A stretch of DNA of 25,755 nucleotides from Bacillota bacterium (GTDB lineage: Bacteria > Bacillota > Bacilli > Tumebacillales > Effusibacillaceae), in NCBI GenBank assembly GCA_020059765.1, contig JAGVBM010000118.1, positions 1 to 25,755 of the forward strand, in the 5' to 3' direction. A program made the translations under genes and the position numbers. The notes beneath the pieces are model-generated. The model was not told the DNA's origin and did no database searches. It worked only from the letters and a program-made list of their open reading frames with translations. The first letter of the stretch is position 1. Each line of letters opens with the position of its first letter. This document shows positions 5,990 to 14,091 of this stretch, piece by piece.

Positions 5990-7895
5990 GCAAGAGATGT
6001 TTTTTCGTGAATTGGAGAAAGTCGGGATCCCATTGCATACCACACAGCAGGAAGCGGTCAGACATGTGGAGGGACCGCTTGTTGTTTTTGCCGGACCCGG
6101 CAGTGGAAAGACGACTGTATTGACAAGTCGGGCGGCACATTTGATGCAAGTGGCGGAAATCCCGCCGCGTAATTTGTTGATTGTAACCTTTACCAAAGCG
6201 GCTGCAGAGGAAATGCAAAAACGGCTGGCCTCTCTTCCGGGTATTGGCCCGTTACGGGCTCGTTCCTGTGAAACGGGAACTTTTCACTCGGTCTTTCTGC
6301 GAATCCTGTTACGGGCCTACGGTCAGGTCCCACAGTTATTCAATGAAGCAGAACAGCGCAATCTCGTTCGCACCATTCTGCGCGATAACGGACAGGACGG
6401 AAACGAAGAAGAAGTCAACGATCTGCTGACCAAGATCGGACTTTGCAAAAACAACCTGATATTTCCGGAACAGATCAAAGCAAAAAAGAAAGAAAACCAA
6501 GATTTCAAACGATATTATCAACAATATGAGTTGGTCAAGGAACGTTTGCAACGATGGGACTATGAAGACATTTTGGTAGAATGCTACAGGCTGTTGCGAG
6601 TAAGAGCGGATATCCGGGACGAATACGGGAAACGCTATCGGTATATTTTGATAGACGAATTTCAGGATGCCAATTACGTGCAATACGAGATCATCAAGTT
6701 GTTGGCTGTCTCCGGGAATCTCTGTATTGTGGGTGATGACGATCAGTCGATCTATCGATTCAGAGGGTCGCGTGTCGAATACTTGCTTGAGTTCCAGCAG
6801 GTGTTTCCAAATGCAAAAAAAATTGTCCTGGAAACCAATTACCGTTCCACTCAACAGATTATCACAATGGCTGCCAACGTTATCCGTTACAATCAAAAAC
6901 GCGAACCTAAGCTGGTTAGGGGAACAGGCCGTTCGGGAGAGCAATATCAGTTGGAACAACCATCTGACGAGCGTGCAGAAGCCGTGAAGATTATTCAACT
7001 GATTCGGAGTCAGATTGCTTCAGGACAACCTTTGGAAAGTTTTGCCGTGTTGTACCGATCCAATGCACAAGTGCATACGTTGATTGATGAATTGGTACGC
7101 CAATCGCTGCCTTTTTCAATTCGGGATGCGGAAGGGGAATTTTATAAGCGTTGGCAAATACGCGATATTCTTGGTTACTTCCGATTGGCACTCGATCCGT
7201 TTGATTTAGAGTCGCTGGCGCAAATTATCAACCGGCCAAAACGTTATATTTATCAGGAGAATTGGCTCCATCAATTGCAGCAGATTGCAAGGCGGTTGGA
7301 CGGCTCTTACTTGAATGCATTGCTTCGTCTGCCTGATTTGGAGAGTTGGAAACTTCGCAAACTCGAGCAATTGATCTGGGATCTCAAGAAAATTTCCGGA
7401 ATGTCCCCGGCAGAAGCGCTTCGCTTCGTCCGGAAAGAAATCGGCTATGATCAATATTTGGCAGACTATGTTACTCAGACCGGACAATCGCGAGACCAGG
7501 TGTTCGAACCATTGGAAATGCTGCAGCAATCTGTATCCGGATTTCGAAGATTGAGTGATTTTCTCGACCATGTCAGCCGGATAAATGAAGTGTTGCAGGA
7601 GGCACGCAAGACAAAAGAAGGCATACGGTTAATGACGTTTCACAAAGCCAAAGGCCTTGAATTTTCCACTGTTTGTATTGTCGGATTGGTCAAAGGGATG
7701 GTGCCCCACCGCAAGGCGTTGAAAGATAAAGAACAGGCGGAAGCGCTGGAAGAGGAGAGACGGTTGTTTTATGTGGGGATCACCAGGGCAAAGGATCGCC
7801 TGTATCTCTACTCTCCGCGAAAATATAACGGCAGCAAAGTCGAACCGAGTCCGTTTCTCGCTGAATTTGACAAGAAAACAAGGGCGAGCGATTGA
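5982..7895 (+). CDS. Compact UvrD/Rep-family superfamily 1 DNA helicase
   Basis: This 637-residue ATP-driven 3'-5' helicase has every SF1A motif. They are the Q-motif region TQQEAVRH, Walker A GPGSGKT (38-44), motif Ia TFTKAAAEEM, Walker B DEFQD (225-229), motif III GDDDQSIYRFRGS, motif IV ETNYRST, motif V TFHKAKGLEF, and motif VI with GITRAKDR (599-606). PcrA of Bacilli is about 720-740 residues. Here the protein ends about 30 residues after motif VI, so the C-terminal extension with the RNA polymerase-binding Tudor fold is absent. It is therefore a UvrD-like paralogue rather than PcrA. ATG 5982 has GGAGG 14 bases upstream, a long spacing, and overlaps the upstream gene by eight bases, which suggests coupling. 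Confidence 0.93.
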   Translation: MNKQEMFFRELEKVGIPLHTTQQEAVRHVEGPLVVFAGPGSGKTTVLTSRAAHLMQVAEIPPRNLLIVTFTKAAAEEMQKRLASLPGIGPLRARSCETGTFHSVFLRILLRAYGQVPQLFNEAEQRNLVRTILRDNGQDGNEEEVNDLLTKIGLCKNNLIFPEQIKAKKKENQDFKRYYQQYELVKERLQRWDYEDILVECYRLLRVRADIRDEYGKRYRYILIDEFQDANYVQYEIIKLLAVSGNLCIVGDDDQSIYRFRGSRVEYLLEFQQVFPNAKKIVLETNYRSTQQIITMAANVIRYNQKREPKLVRGTGRSGEQYQLEQPSDERAEAVKIIQLIRSQIASGQPLESFAVLYRSNAQVHTLIDELVRQSLPFSIRDAEGEFYKRWQIRDILGYFRLALDPFDLESLAQIINRPKRYIYQENWLHQLQQIARRLDGSYLNALLRLPDLESWKLRKLEQLIWDLKKISGMSPAEALRFVRKEIGYDQYLADYVTQTGQSRDQVFEPLEMLQQSVSGFRRLSDFLDHVSRINEVLQEARKTKEGIRLMTFHKAKGLEFSTVCIVGLVKGMVPHRKALKDKEQAEALEEERRLFYVGITRAKDRLYLYSPRKYNGSKVEPSPFLAEFDKKTRASD

Positions 7896-8057
7896 AAAAT
7901 CAAGAGCATTCCATAGCAATCAAGGTGTAAAAAAGCAGATTGTATATTTTTGTTTGAAAAAAAGAGTAAGAGCATGTTGAGAAGATTGTTTGTCCGTGAT
8001 ACTATAAATTTCGTCGCTCGTTACAATGATGCGAGCCGATTTGGGAACAAAAAGCAC

Positions 8058-8087
8058 TTGACGAACAATTGAAAATCGTGTTATTCT
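8058..8087 (+). promoter_or_regulatory. Promoter of the tRNA/5S operon
   Basis: TTGACG at 8058-8063 is followed after 18 bases by TATTCT (8082-8087), or after 17 by TTATTC. The first tRNA begins about 19 bases downstream. The rest of the 210-base gap after the helicase gene (7896-8105) has no ORF. A possible second promoter there (TTGAGA 7977, TATAAA 8003) has an unfavourable 20-base spacer, and a 5-bp GCTCG/CGAGC hairpin lies near 8015-8035. No clear terminator follows the helicase gene. Confidence 0.65.
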
Positions 8088-8105
8088 ACACGATGTCTCA
8101 ACTGT

Positions 8106-8180
8106 TCCTCGATAGCTCAGCGGTAGAGCATCCGGCTGTTAACCGGAGGGTCGTAGGTTCGAACCCTACTCGAGGAGCCA
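8106..8180 (+). tRNA. tRNA-Asn (anticodon GTT)
   Basis: The 75-base cloverleaf has acceptor strands TCCTCGA/TCGAGGA, anticodon stem TCCGG/CCGGA with loop CTGTTAA, a T-loop TTCGAAC and an encoded CCA. It is the first gene of the stable RNA cluster. Confidence 0.97.
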
Positions 8181-8184
8181 TATT

Positions 8185-8260
<76 letters not shown>

Positions 8261-8267
8261 TTTTTTT

Positions 8268-8352
8268 GGAGGGATACCAAAGTGGCCAAATGGGGCGGAC
8301 TGTAAATCCGTTGGCTTCGCCTTCGAAGGTTCGAATCCTTCTCCCTCCACCA
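8268..8352 (+). tRNA. tRNA-Tyr (anticodon GTA)
   Basis: This 85-base class II tRNA has a long variable arm, acceptor strands GGAGGGA/TCCCTCC, anticodon loop CTGTAAA and encoded CCA. Confidence 0.96.
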
Positions 8353-8406
8353 CTTGACTCAAAATGAATCAAATTTGAAGTACTGCTTCACTTTTTGGGG
8401 TGTTAC

Positions 8407-8482
8407 AGGGGCATAGTTCAGTTGGTAGAACGGCGGTCTCCAAAACCGCATGTCGTGGGTTCAAATCCTGCTGCCCCTGCCA
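8407..8482 (+). tRNA. tRNA-Trp (anticodon CCA)
   Basis: Acceptor strands AGGGGCA/TGCCCCT, anticodon stem GCGGT/ACCGC with loop CTCCAAA, and encoded CCA. It is separated from tRNA-Tyr by 54 bases, the widest gap in the cluster. Confidence 0.97.
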
Positions 8483-8500
8483 ATTTTATTAAAACTATAT

Positions 8501-8577
8501 GGTGGGTGTGGCGAAGTGGATAACGCACCGGATTGTGGCTCCGGCATTCGTGGGTTCGATTCCCATCACTCACCCCA
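8501..8577 (+). tRNA. tRNA-His (anticodon GTG)
   Basis: The gene encodes the extra G(-1) at 8501 opposite discriminator C73 (8574), the identity feature of tRNA-His. The anticodon loop is TTGTGGC and CCA is encoded. The mature acceptor proper begins at 8502. Confidence 0.96.
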
Positions 8578-8583
8578 ACTCAA

Positions 8584-8698
<115 letters not shown>

Positions 8699-8709
8699 TG
8701 TTTTCTCTT

Positions 8710-8784
8710 TGGGGAGTAGCCAAGCGGTAAGGCAACGGACTTTGACTCCGTCACGCGAAGGTTCGATCCCTTCCTCCCCAGCCA
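8710..8784 (+). tRNA. tRNA-Gln (anticodon TTG)
   Basis: Acceptor strands TGGGGAG/CTCCCCA, anticodon stem ACGGA/TCCGT with loop CTTTGAC, and encoded CCA. It begins about 11 bases after the 5S gene. Confidence 0.97.
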
Positions 8785-8820
8785 AAGTTCTTCTATCTTC
8801 ACTTTTTGGCGTATCGCCTT

Positions 8821-8903
8821 GCGGATGTGGCGGAATTGGCAGACGCACTGGATTTAGGTTCCAGCGGGCAACCGTGGGGGTTCAAGTCCCTTCATCCGCA
8901 CCA
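8821..8903 (+). tRNA. tRNA-Leu (anticodon TAG)
   Basis: This 83-base class II tRNA has acceptor strands GCGGATG/CATCCGC, anticodon loop TTTAGGT between CTGGA and TCCAG, a long variable arm and encoded CCA. Confidence 0.96.
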
Positions 8904-8938
8904 ATTCAAACTTTTCAAAAATAATTGCCGGTATTTGC

Positions 8939-9014
8939 GGAGGCTTAGCTCAGCTGGGAGAGCATCTGCCTTACAAGCAGAGGGTCGGCGGTTCGATCCC
9001 GTCAGCCTCCACCA
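8939..9014 (+). tRNA. tRNA-Val (anticodon TAC)
   Basis: Acceptor strands GGAGGCT/AGCCTCC, anticodon stem TCTGC/GCAGA with loop CTTACAA, and encoded CCA. It is the last gene of the cluster and is followed by a terminator after ten bases. Confidence 0.97.
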
Positions 9015-9024
9015 GCATATACAA

Positions 9025-9056
9025 AAACACAGGGACAAAAGCCTTGTGTTTTTTGT
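9025..9056 (+). terminator. Terminator of the tRNA/5S operon
   Basis: A 10-bp stem (9025-9034 with 9042-9051, one G-U pair) and 7-base loop run into a T-rich tract. It ends the stable RNA transcript just upstream of ccpA. Confidence 0.85.
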
Positions 9057-9065
9057 TTTGTCTTA

Positions 9066-9074
9066 TGTTATGAT
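9066..9074 (+). promoter_or_regulatory. Extended -10 promoter of ccpA
   Basis: TGT followed by TATGAT (9069-9074) forms an extended -10 box. No good -35 hexamer is present at the right distance, where the sequence is the T-rich end of the upstream terminator. Transcription would start near 9081. Confidence 0.45.
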
Positions 9075-9116
9075 AAATGATAACTAATTTCTGCTTGTTG
9101 GAGAAGGTGTCTGATA

Positions 9117-10106
9117 GTGAGCGTAACCATTTATGACGTGGCAAGAGAAGCAGGCGTTTCCATGGCCACTGTGTCCAGGGTGTTGAATGGGACCGCAGTG
9201 GTAAAAGAAGACACGAAGAGAAAAGTGGTCGATGCAATTGCAAAGCTCGGATATCGGCCGAATGCGGTAGCCAGGGGACTGGCCAGCAAAAGAACGAAGA
9301 CAATCGGCATCATTGTGCCTGATGTTTCTTCACCTTTTGTGGCGGAAATGGTCAGAGGCATGGAGGATATCGCGACCATGTATGCCTACCAGATTATCTT
9401 AAGCAATTCAGACGCTCAAGCGGATAGAGAGATTGATCTGATTGGAACCATGTGGGAAAAACAAGTGGACGGCATTTTGTTCATGGGGAATCAAGTAACA
9501 GCAGAATTGCTGAAAGCGTTCGAACAAGCCCAGATTCCGGTCGTGCTGTGTGCAACAGTTGATCCGGATGGGCGCATTCCATCGGTCAACATCGACAGTG
9601 AAAAGGCAGCGTACGACGCCACGCAATTTTTGCTGAAACATGGATGTACGCGTACCTTGCTGCTTGGAGGTCCGGCCGACCATCCGGTGGTGGGTGCTCC
9701 CCGTGAGAAAGGATACCGGGATGCGTTAGCGAAGGCAGGTTTGCAGCCGCGTGTGGTGAACTGTCACAACTTGACGTATGAAGGCGGTTTGGAAGTATTG
9801 AAGCAAGAGTTTGCCACCCACCCCCTGCCGGATGGGATTATTACCGTCAATGACGAATTGGGGGTCGCTGCCATTCACGCATGTTCGGATGCGGGGCTGC
9901 AGGTTCCTGAGCAAGTGAAGGTCATGGCATTCGATAATACCCGGCTGGCTAGCATGGTCCGGCCGGAACTTTCGACAGTCGCTCAGCCGATCTACGATAT
10001 TGGAGCGGTTTCCATGCGTTTTATGACAAAATTGATCCACGATGAACCGGTAGACGAATTCTCCGTCGTATTGCCGCATGACATGACGGTGCGCAGGTCG
10101 ACGTAA
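9117..10106 (+). CDS. ccpA: Catabolite control protein A, LacI/GalR-family regulator
   Basis: This 329-residue protein is close along its whole length to Bacillus CcpA, the global carbon catabolite regulator that binds cre sites together with HPr-Ser46-P. The N-terminal helix-turn-helix (TIYDVAREAGVSMATVSRVL, residues 4-23) is followed by the hinge helix with NAVARGLASK. The periplasmic-binding-protein-like core has EDIATMYAYQIILSNSD and KQVDGILFMG. The C-terminal MAFDNTRLASMVRPELSTV and YDIGAVSMR segments are the CcpA-specific signature. The start is GTG at 9117 with GGAGAAGG about nine bases upstream. A dipeptidase gene follows after 20 bases and is probably cotranscribed. No cre site was identified by eye near the gene. 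Confidence 0.95.
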   Translation: MSVTIYDVAREAGVSMATVSRVLNGTAVVKEDTKRKVVDAIAKLGYRPNAVARGLASKRTKTIGIIVPDVSSPFVAEMVRGMEDIATMYAYQIILSNSDAQADREIDLIGTMWEKQVDGILFMGNQVTAELLKAFEQAQIPVVLCATVDPDGRIPSVNIDSEKAAYDATQFLLKHGCTRTLLLGGPADHPVVGAPREKGYRDALAKAGLQPRVVNCHNLTYEGGLEVLKQEFATHPLPDGIITVNDELGVAAIHACSDAGLQVPEQVKVMAFDNTRLASMVRPELSTVAQPIYDIGAVSMRFMTKLIHDEPVDEFSVVLPHDMTVRRST

Positions 10107-10126
10107 AGTTCGGGGGAGGGGCGCTT

Positions 10127-11515
10127 ATGTTCGCAGAATGGATCGAAGGAAACAAACAACGGATCCTTTCATCGACTCAGGAATTATTGCAAATCCCCAG
10201 TGTAGGGGGAGAGCCCGCAGGATCTGACAAGCCGTTTGGGATTGAAACTGATCGGGCGTTGCAATATATGTTACGACTCGGAAACGAGCATGGGTTCAAA
10301 GTGAAAAATGTGGACGGATATGCTGGACATATCGAGTATGGCGCAGGAGAAGATTATGTCGCCGTGTTGGCTCATTTGGACGTCGTGCCGACGGGAACGG
10401 GATGGACTTACCCGCCTTTTGCAGCTGAAATTCACGATGGAATGATTTATGCCCGAGGGGCGATTGACGACAAAGGTCCTGCCATGGCTGCCTTTTATGG
10501 ATTGTTGGCGTTGAAAGAAAGCGGGGTTCCGATCAAGAGGCGCGTTCGATTAATTCTCGGGCTTGATGAAGAAACTGATTGGAGATGCATGGATTATTAC
10601 TTCCAACAGGAGACGCAGCCTTGGGGTGGGTTTACGCCGGATGCCGATTTTCCGTTAATATACGCGGAAAAAGGGATTATCAGTTTTGAACTTAGCAAAT
10701 TTCGTTCCGCAGATCGTTCCGGAAATCTGACTCTGCTTCAAGTGACCGGAGGGGAACGGCCGAACATAGTTCCTGACATTTGCCAAGCCTTCTTGGTTGC
10801 GGCCTCCGACGAGGTGCTTGTCCGTTTCCAAGAGGATCTGAAACAATATTGTGAAACGGAACACATTCGTTATTCATTGTCCAGGCATGAAAACAACGAG
10901 ATCGTGTTGACGGTGGAAGGCCGATCGGCTCACGGCAGCTTGCCGTTTCTTGGTGTGAACGCCGTTCATCACATGGGGAAAATTTTGCGGCATTTTCTGA
11001 ACGACGATCATGAACTTTGGGAGTTTGTTGCCTCATACGATACGGAAGGGAAATTTTTGGGGATCAACGGTTCGGATGAAATCACAGGTGCTTTGAGTTG
11101 CAACCTTGGGATATTAAAGATAACCGAGCAAAATGTATCCCTTGTCTTTGATGTGCGGTACCCTATAGACCAAACCCGTGACGGATTGGTAGAATTAATA
11201 CAAGGGACAATCACAGAAACCGGATTCCGTTTGCGTGTCATGCATGACCTGAAGCCTCTCTACGTATCACAGGAATCACCTGTCGTGTCGAAGCTTCTGC
11301 ATGTCTACGAAACGATCACAGGCCAATCGGCAGAACCGATCACGATTGGCGGCGGAACTTATGCTCGGACGATCCGGAATGGAGTTGCGTTTGGACCGAT
11401 GTTTCCCGGCATGGCCGATATCGCCCATCAGAGGGATGAACGAATCTCAGTTGATCATTTGCTCACAATTACAAACCTCTATGCGAATGCGATATATGAA
11501 CTGGCCAAATCGTAA
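10127..11515 (+). CDS. pepV: Dipeptidase PepV, M20 family zinc peptidase
   Basis: This 462-residue cytoplasmic di-zinc aminopeptidase would cleave dipeptides (and some tripeptides) after peptide uptake. The M20 metal and catalytic motifs are visible: H83-x-D85 in LAHLDVVP, the ligand in GAIDDKG (111-117), the catalytic pair E148-E149 in LDEETDW, PDADFP near 171-176, and the C-terminal ADIAHQRDE histidine (H434). The insert between about 190 and 330 corresponds to the lid domain of PepV. The ATG at 10127 has a very strong GGGGGAGGG about seven bases upstream. It follows ccpA by 20 bases, so the pair probably forms an operon. Confidence 0.93.
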   Translation: MFAEWIEGNKQRILSSTQELLQIPSVGGEPAGSDKPFGIETDRALQYMLRLGNEHGFKVKNVDGYAGHIEYGAGEDYVAVLAHLDVVPTGTGWTYPPFAAEIHDGMIYARGAIDDKGPAMAAFYGLLALKESGVPIKRRVRLILGLDEETDWRCMDYYFQQETQPWGGFTPDADFPLIYAEKGIISFELSKFRSADRSGNLTLLQVTGGERPNIVPDICQAFLVAASDEVLVRFQEDLKQYCETEHIRYSLSRHENNEIVLTVEGRSAHGSLPFLGVNAVHHMGKILRHFLNDDHELWEFVASYDTEGKFLGINGSDEITGALSCNLGILKITEQNVSLVFDVRYPIDQTRDGLVELIQGTITETGFRLRVMHDLKPLYVSQESPVVSKLLHVYETITGQSAEPITIGGGTYARTIRNGVAFGPMFPGMADIAHQRDERISVDHLLTITNLYANAIYELAKS

Positions 11516-11595
11516 GTAATCGGACTTACAGAAACTTTTCTTCGTCGGTGGCATACTTGTGTAATAAGAACTCCCTTCGTAAAGGAGTGATACGC

Positions 11596-12186
11596 ATGTT
11601 AGTGGAACGACTCGGCAATAACAAGGTCAGAATCTTCATCAGTTACGAAGATTTGGAAGAACGCGGCATAGATCGTGACGAAATATGGCAAAACGGACGG
11701 AAAGTGCAAGAGTTGTTCTGGGATATGATGGAAAGGGCCTATCTTGAAGTCGGTTTCGAGGTGATGGGACCCATCGCGGTAGAAGCCTTTACGATGCCGA
11801 CCGAGGGTGTGGTGGTTATCGTCACACAAGTCCCTGCAATTCCTGAAGAAGCGGAACGGAGCAAAGACGAGGCGGAAGATGAACAAATCATTACGGTAGA
11901 TCCGTATACGTCTTTCACCTTTGTGTTTGATGATTTTGAAAACGTGTTGGCTGCAGCCAAGGTTATCCATTCATCCTTCACTTTGACCGCATCCTTGTAT
12001 TCATACAAAGACCGATACTTCCTCTACTTTGCGGAGGAAGACATTCAGCAAGAAGAAGCTGACTCCTTATGGGCGATCCTCCATGAGTATGGCAGTTTGT
12101 CGAATACGACGATCGAGATGCTGGAGGAATACGGAAAACGAATCATCCAAGACAACGCGATTCAAACCCTAAACCAGTATTTCTAA
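11596..12186 (+). CDS. mecA: Adaptor protein MecA
   Basis: MecA is the adaptor that delivers proteins such as ComK to the ClpCP protease and also triggers ClpC assembly. The 196-residue protein shows the two-domain layout. The N-terminal substrate-binding part has SYEDLEERGIDRDEIWQNG and ELFWDMM. An acidic linker follows (about 89-107), then the C-terminal ClpC-binding domain with YTSFTFVFDDFENVLAAAK and YFLYF. The frame is open from 11548, but AAGGAG at 11582-11587 is eight bases before ATG 11596, which fixes the start. An extended -10 box (TGG plus CATACT, 11549-11557) upstream may be its promoter, but the -35 is poor. A terminator follows 84 bases after the stop. Confidence 0.93.
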   Translation: MLVERLGNNKVRIFISYEDLEERGIDRDEIWQNGRKVQELFWDMMERAYLEVGFEVMGPIAVEAFTMPTEGVVVIVTQVPAIPEEAERSKDEAEDEQIITVDPYTSFTFVFDDFENVLAAAKVIHSSFTLTASLYSYKDRYFLYFAEEDIQQEEADSLWAILHEYGSLSNTTIEMLEEYGKRIIQDNAIQTLNQYF

Positions 12187-12269
12187 CTAAACTTTTAAAT
12201 AATGAAGGGGCATCCCATTGGGACATAACGGGTTCACTTTTGAGGTGCAAAATTGGTAATTGACATGCG

Positions 12270-12313
12270 AAATGGCGTTCGAATTGGCACTTAATTCGGC
12301 ACGCCATTTTTTT
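12270..12313 (+). terminator. Terminator downstream of mecA
   Basis: A long imperfect hairpin has an outer 9-bp stem (12270-12278 with 12301-12309), an inner CGAATT/AATTCG stem and a T-tract. The 83 bases between the mecA stop and the hairpin hold no ORF. Confidence 0.8.
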
Positions 12314-12548
12314 GTCTTTACAAGGTTTTCGAGATTGTATCCTCAGGTTTTGGCAGGAGAATGTTTACCCACTCTCGAAGATGGATAAAGCAGTACGACA
12401 TGAAGTATATTATTTATTTTTCATGAACGGACATTTCCATGCGTCTTTGAAGGTGTTCTGGACTGGTGTGTATTAGACGGATGTTGATGGCTGTCTGCTC
12501 TTAAAGAATACTTGGAAACCGACGATGAAAAGTAAGTGATTACGTTGC
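12314..12548 (+). other. Non-coding stretch with possible ORF remnants
   Basis: No intact gene is supported. A 31-codon ORF (ATG 12381 to TAG 12476, beginning MDKAVRHEVYYLFF) lacks a good ribosome binding site. An overlapping frame downstream reads VFEGVLDWCVLDGC, stop, WLSALKEYLETDDEK, stop. Together they look like pieces of a small degraded or frameshifted protein. The stretch is bounded on both sides by terminators that both point rightward, which hints at a short plus-strand transcript. I do not recognise any family. Confidence 0.3.
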
Positions 12549-12582
12549 AATGAGAGGCATGAGTAAGCGCCTCTCATTTTTA
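12549..12582 (+). terminator. Rightward terminator with no assigned gene
   Basis: A perfect 10-bp stem (12549-12558 with 12569-12578) with a 10-base loop is followed by T's on the plus strand. The opposite side lacks an A-run, so it does not look like a terminator for the convergent UPF0756 gene. Confidence 0.8.
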
Positions 12583-12625
12583 TCTTGAACATTCAGGAGC
12601 TTTAGTTCAACAACATGCGTCTTTC

Positions 12626-13081
12626 TCACTGCCGAATCCAGTAGTAAATTTGCGTCAGCAGTGCGGCTATGGCTGCCGCCATCAAAGGTCCGACAGGAAT
12701 GCCTTTAAACAGAACAATGCCGATAATGGATCCCAACACCAATCCCAACATCAGTTGCGGCTCCGTCCGTAACATGGTCAATCCTTGAGCATTTAAGTAG
12801 GTTGCCAGAATACCTCCAATCATTGCAAAGATTCCCGATATCGTAAAAAATGTGCCCCATAATTCACGGGTCTGAATTTTGCCGTTGACCAAAGGTACCA
12901 ATACGGAAATCATTAAAAACAGCAGTCCTATTTCAAGGCCACGCCGTTCAAGCGCCGGAAAATAGCGTTGCAAACTTGTAAGTTTCAAAATCAGCAGCAC
13001 ACTGGCTGCAGTAGCAAGAATGCTTGCCCGTCCAAACACTCCGACAATGATCAAGATTACGAGGATCATTTCTCCAACCAT
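12626..13081 (-). CDS. UPF0756 (DUF441) membrane protein
   Basis: This 151-residue integral membrane protein is almost entirely hydrophobic, with four predicted membrane segments. It has the family pattern of a short N-terminal helix (MILVILIIVGVFG) and a Gly-rich C-terminal region (MLGLVLGSIIGIVLFKGIPVG). Members, called YtwI in Bacillus or YeaL in E. coli, have no established function. AGAGGTGGG on the minus strand sits just upstream of ATG 13081. The gene is 70 bases downstream of the phosphosulfolactate synthase gene on the same strand, so cotranscription is possible but unproven. Confidence 0.88.
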   Translation of the reverse strand: MVGEMILVILIIVGVFGRASILATAASVLLILKLTSLQRYFPALERRGLEIGLLFLMISVLVPLVNGKIQTRELWGTFFTISGIFAMIGGILATYLNAQGLTMLRTEPQLMLGLVLGSIIGIVLFKGIPVGPLMAAAIAALLTQIYYWIRQ

Positions 13082-13151
13082 GGGTTCCCACCTCTTGTTC
13101 CATCCCTAAAATATATGGACAAGAGACTGGGGATATGTCGGATAAATTCGA

Positions 13152-14012
13152 TTAACGAAAGAGAGGGGCAGGCAGTATTAAGGGAGTTTCTGTTAAAGAC
13201 TGTTTTCCTTCGCTATCCACCGCCAATCGCAAGGTATCACTGCGAAGCCCGCGTCGCAAAGATTCCACTGACATAATATCCCACGGTTGCAGATTGCCGA
13301 AGTTGACGTTGACACCAAACCGCGCAATTAATTCCTCTTGTTGGGATTTTAGGGGAGCTTCCCAAATAATCGAATCGACAGACCGCAGTCTGTTTGCCAA
13401 TCGTTCCATGTCGTCTCTCCGAATCGAACCGTTTGCTTCAAAAATGCCGACTGATTTTCCGGATTCCCTTCCTTCAATGATCACTTTAAACACGCCGGCA
13501 TCAAGATCATGTTGAATCAAATCCAGCTGTTCTTCGACCGGCAAATGGATACCGCTTTCTTTTTTCCCGACTTCACTCAAGACAAGAAACCCGAGGTTAC
13601 GAGCTTCCTGAATCAGTTGTTGGCGAAGTTTCCGATCCATCACGATCGTGCCGTCAGATACCTCAATGGCTGAAAAACCCAAGTTTTTAGCCTGCCGCAA
13701 AAATTCTTTCCATCGGTTCTGCAGGACCGCTGTTTCCAGCAGGGTTCCGCCGGGGTATACATGAATATCATGTTCTCGCAAAAAATTGATTTTGTTTTGC
13801 AGCAATGATCGCGGATATAAAACAGAAGTCCCAAATCCCAACTTCAAAAAGTCAATATACGCTCCTGCCAGTTCGACCAGATCCAATGTTTCCCGGATTC
13901 CCAAACCGGTATCAATCAACATGCTTAACCCGCTGAGCCGAGGCTTATCGTTTCTGCCGGTTAACGGATCGTCTAAAACAGAATCCCATGGTCGTTGCGG
14001 TACGAAATTCAT
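13152..14012 (-). CDS. comA: Phosphosulfolactate synthase
   Basis: This 286-residue member of the ComA family (PF02679; YitD in Bacillus) adds sulfite to phosphoenolpyruvate to give (2R)-3-phosphosulfolactate. In methanogens this begins coenzyme M synthesis; in Bacillus it is linked to sulfolactate, which accumulates in spores. The TIM-barrel motifs include SMLIDTGLG, DFLKLGFGTS, VYPGGTLLE, SAIEVSDGT, VLSEVGKKE and VIIEGRESG. These are conserved acidic and lysine residues of the PEP/Mg site. ATG 14012 has GAGGAG eight bases upstream. An MFS gene lies upstream on the same strand, beyond a terminator, with a candidate sporulation promoter in between. The phosphatase partner ComB is not in the window. 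Confidence 0.93.
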   Translation of the reverse strand: MNFVPQRPWDSVLDDPLTGRNDKPRLSGLSMLIDTGLGIRETLDLVELAGAYIDFLKLGFGTSVLYPRSLLQNKINFLREHDIHVYPGGTLLETAVLQNRWKEFLRQAKNLGFSAIEVSDGTIVMDRKLRQQLIQEARNLGFLVLSEVGKKESGIHLPVEEQLDLIQHDLDAGVFKVIIEGRESGKSVGIFEANGSIRRDDMERLANRLRSVDSIIWEAPLKSQQEELIARFGVNVNFGNLQPWDIMSVESLRRGLRSDTLRLAVDSEGKQSLTETPLILPAPLFR

Positions 14013-14091
14013 TTTCGGTTCTCCTCTCTGTGAAAAATCCCCTGTCGGGGTCTTTCACCTCCTAGGCTTTTGCCAGGGAATTGGGCTCCAT

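Noticed and set aside
5982..7895. Calling the helicase PcrA
   Set aside because: It is about 90-100 residues shorter than PcrA, lacks the C-terminal extension and is not next to ligA.
12260..12290. Perfect TTGACA at 12260 as a promoter
   Set aside because: No -10 box at the proper spacing, and the region folds into the mecA terminator hairpin.
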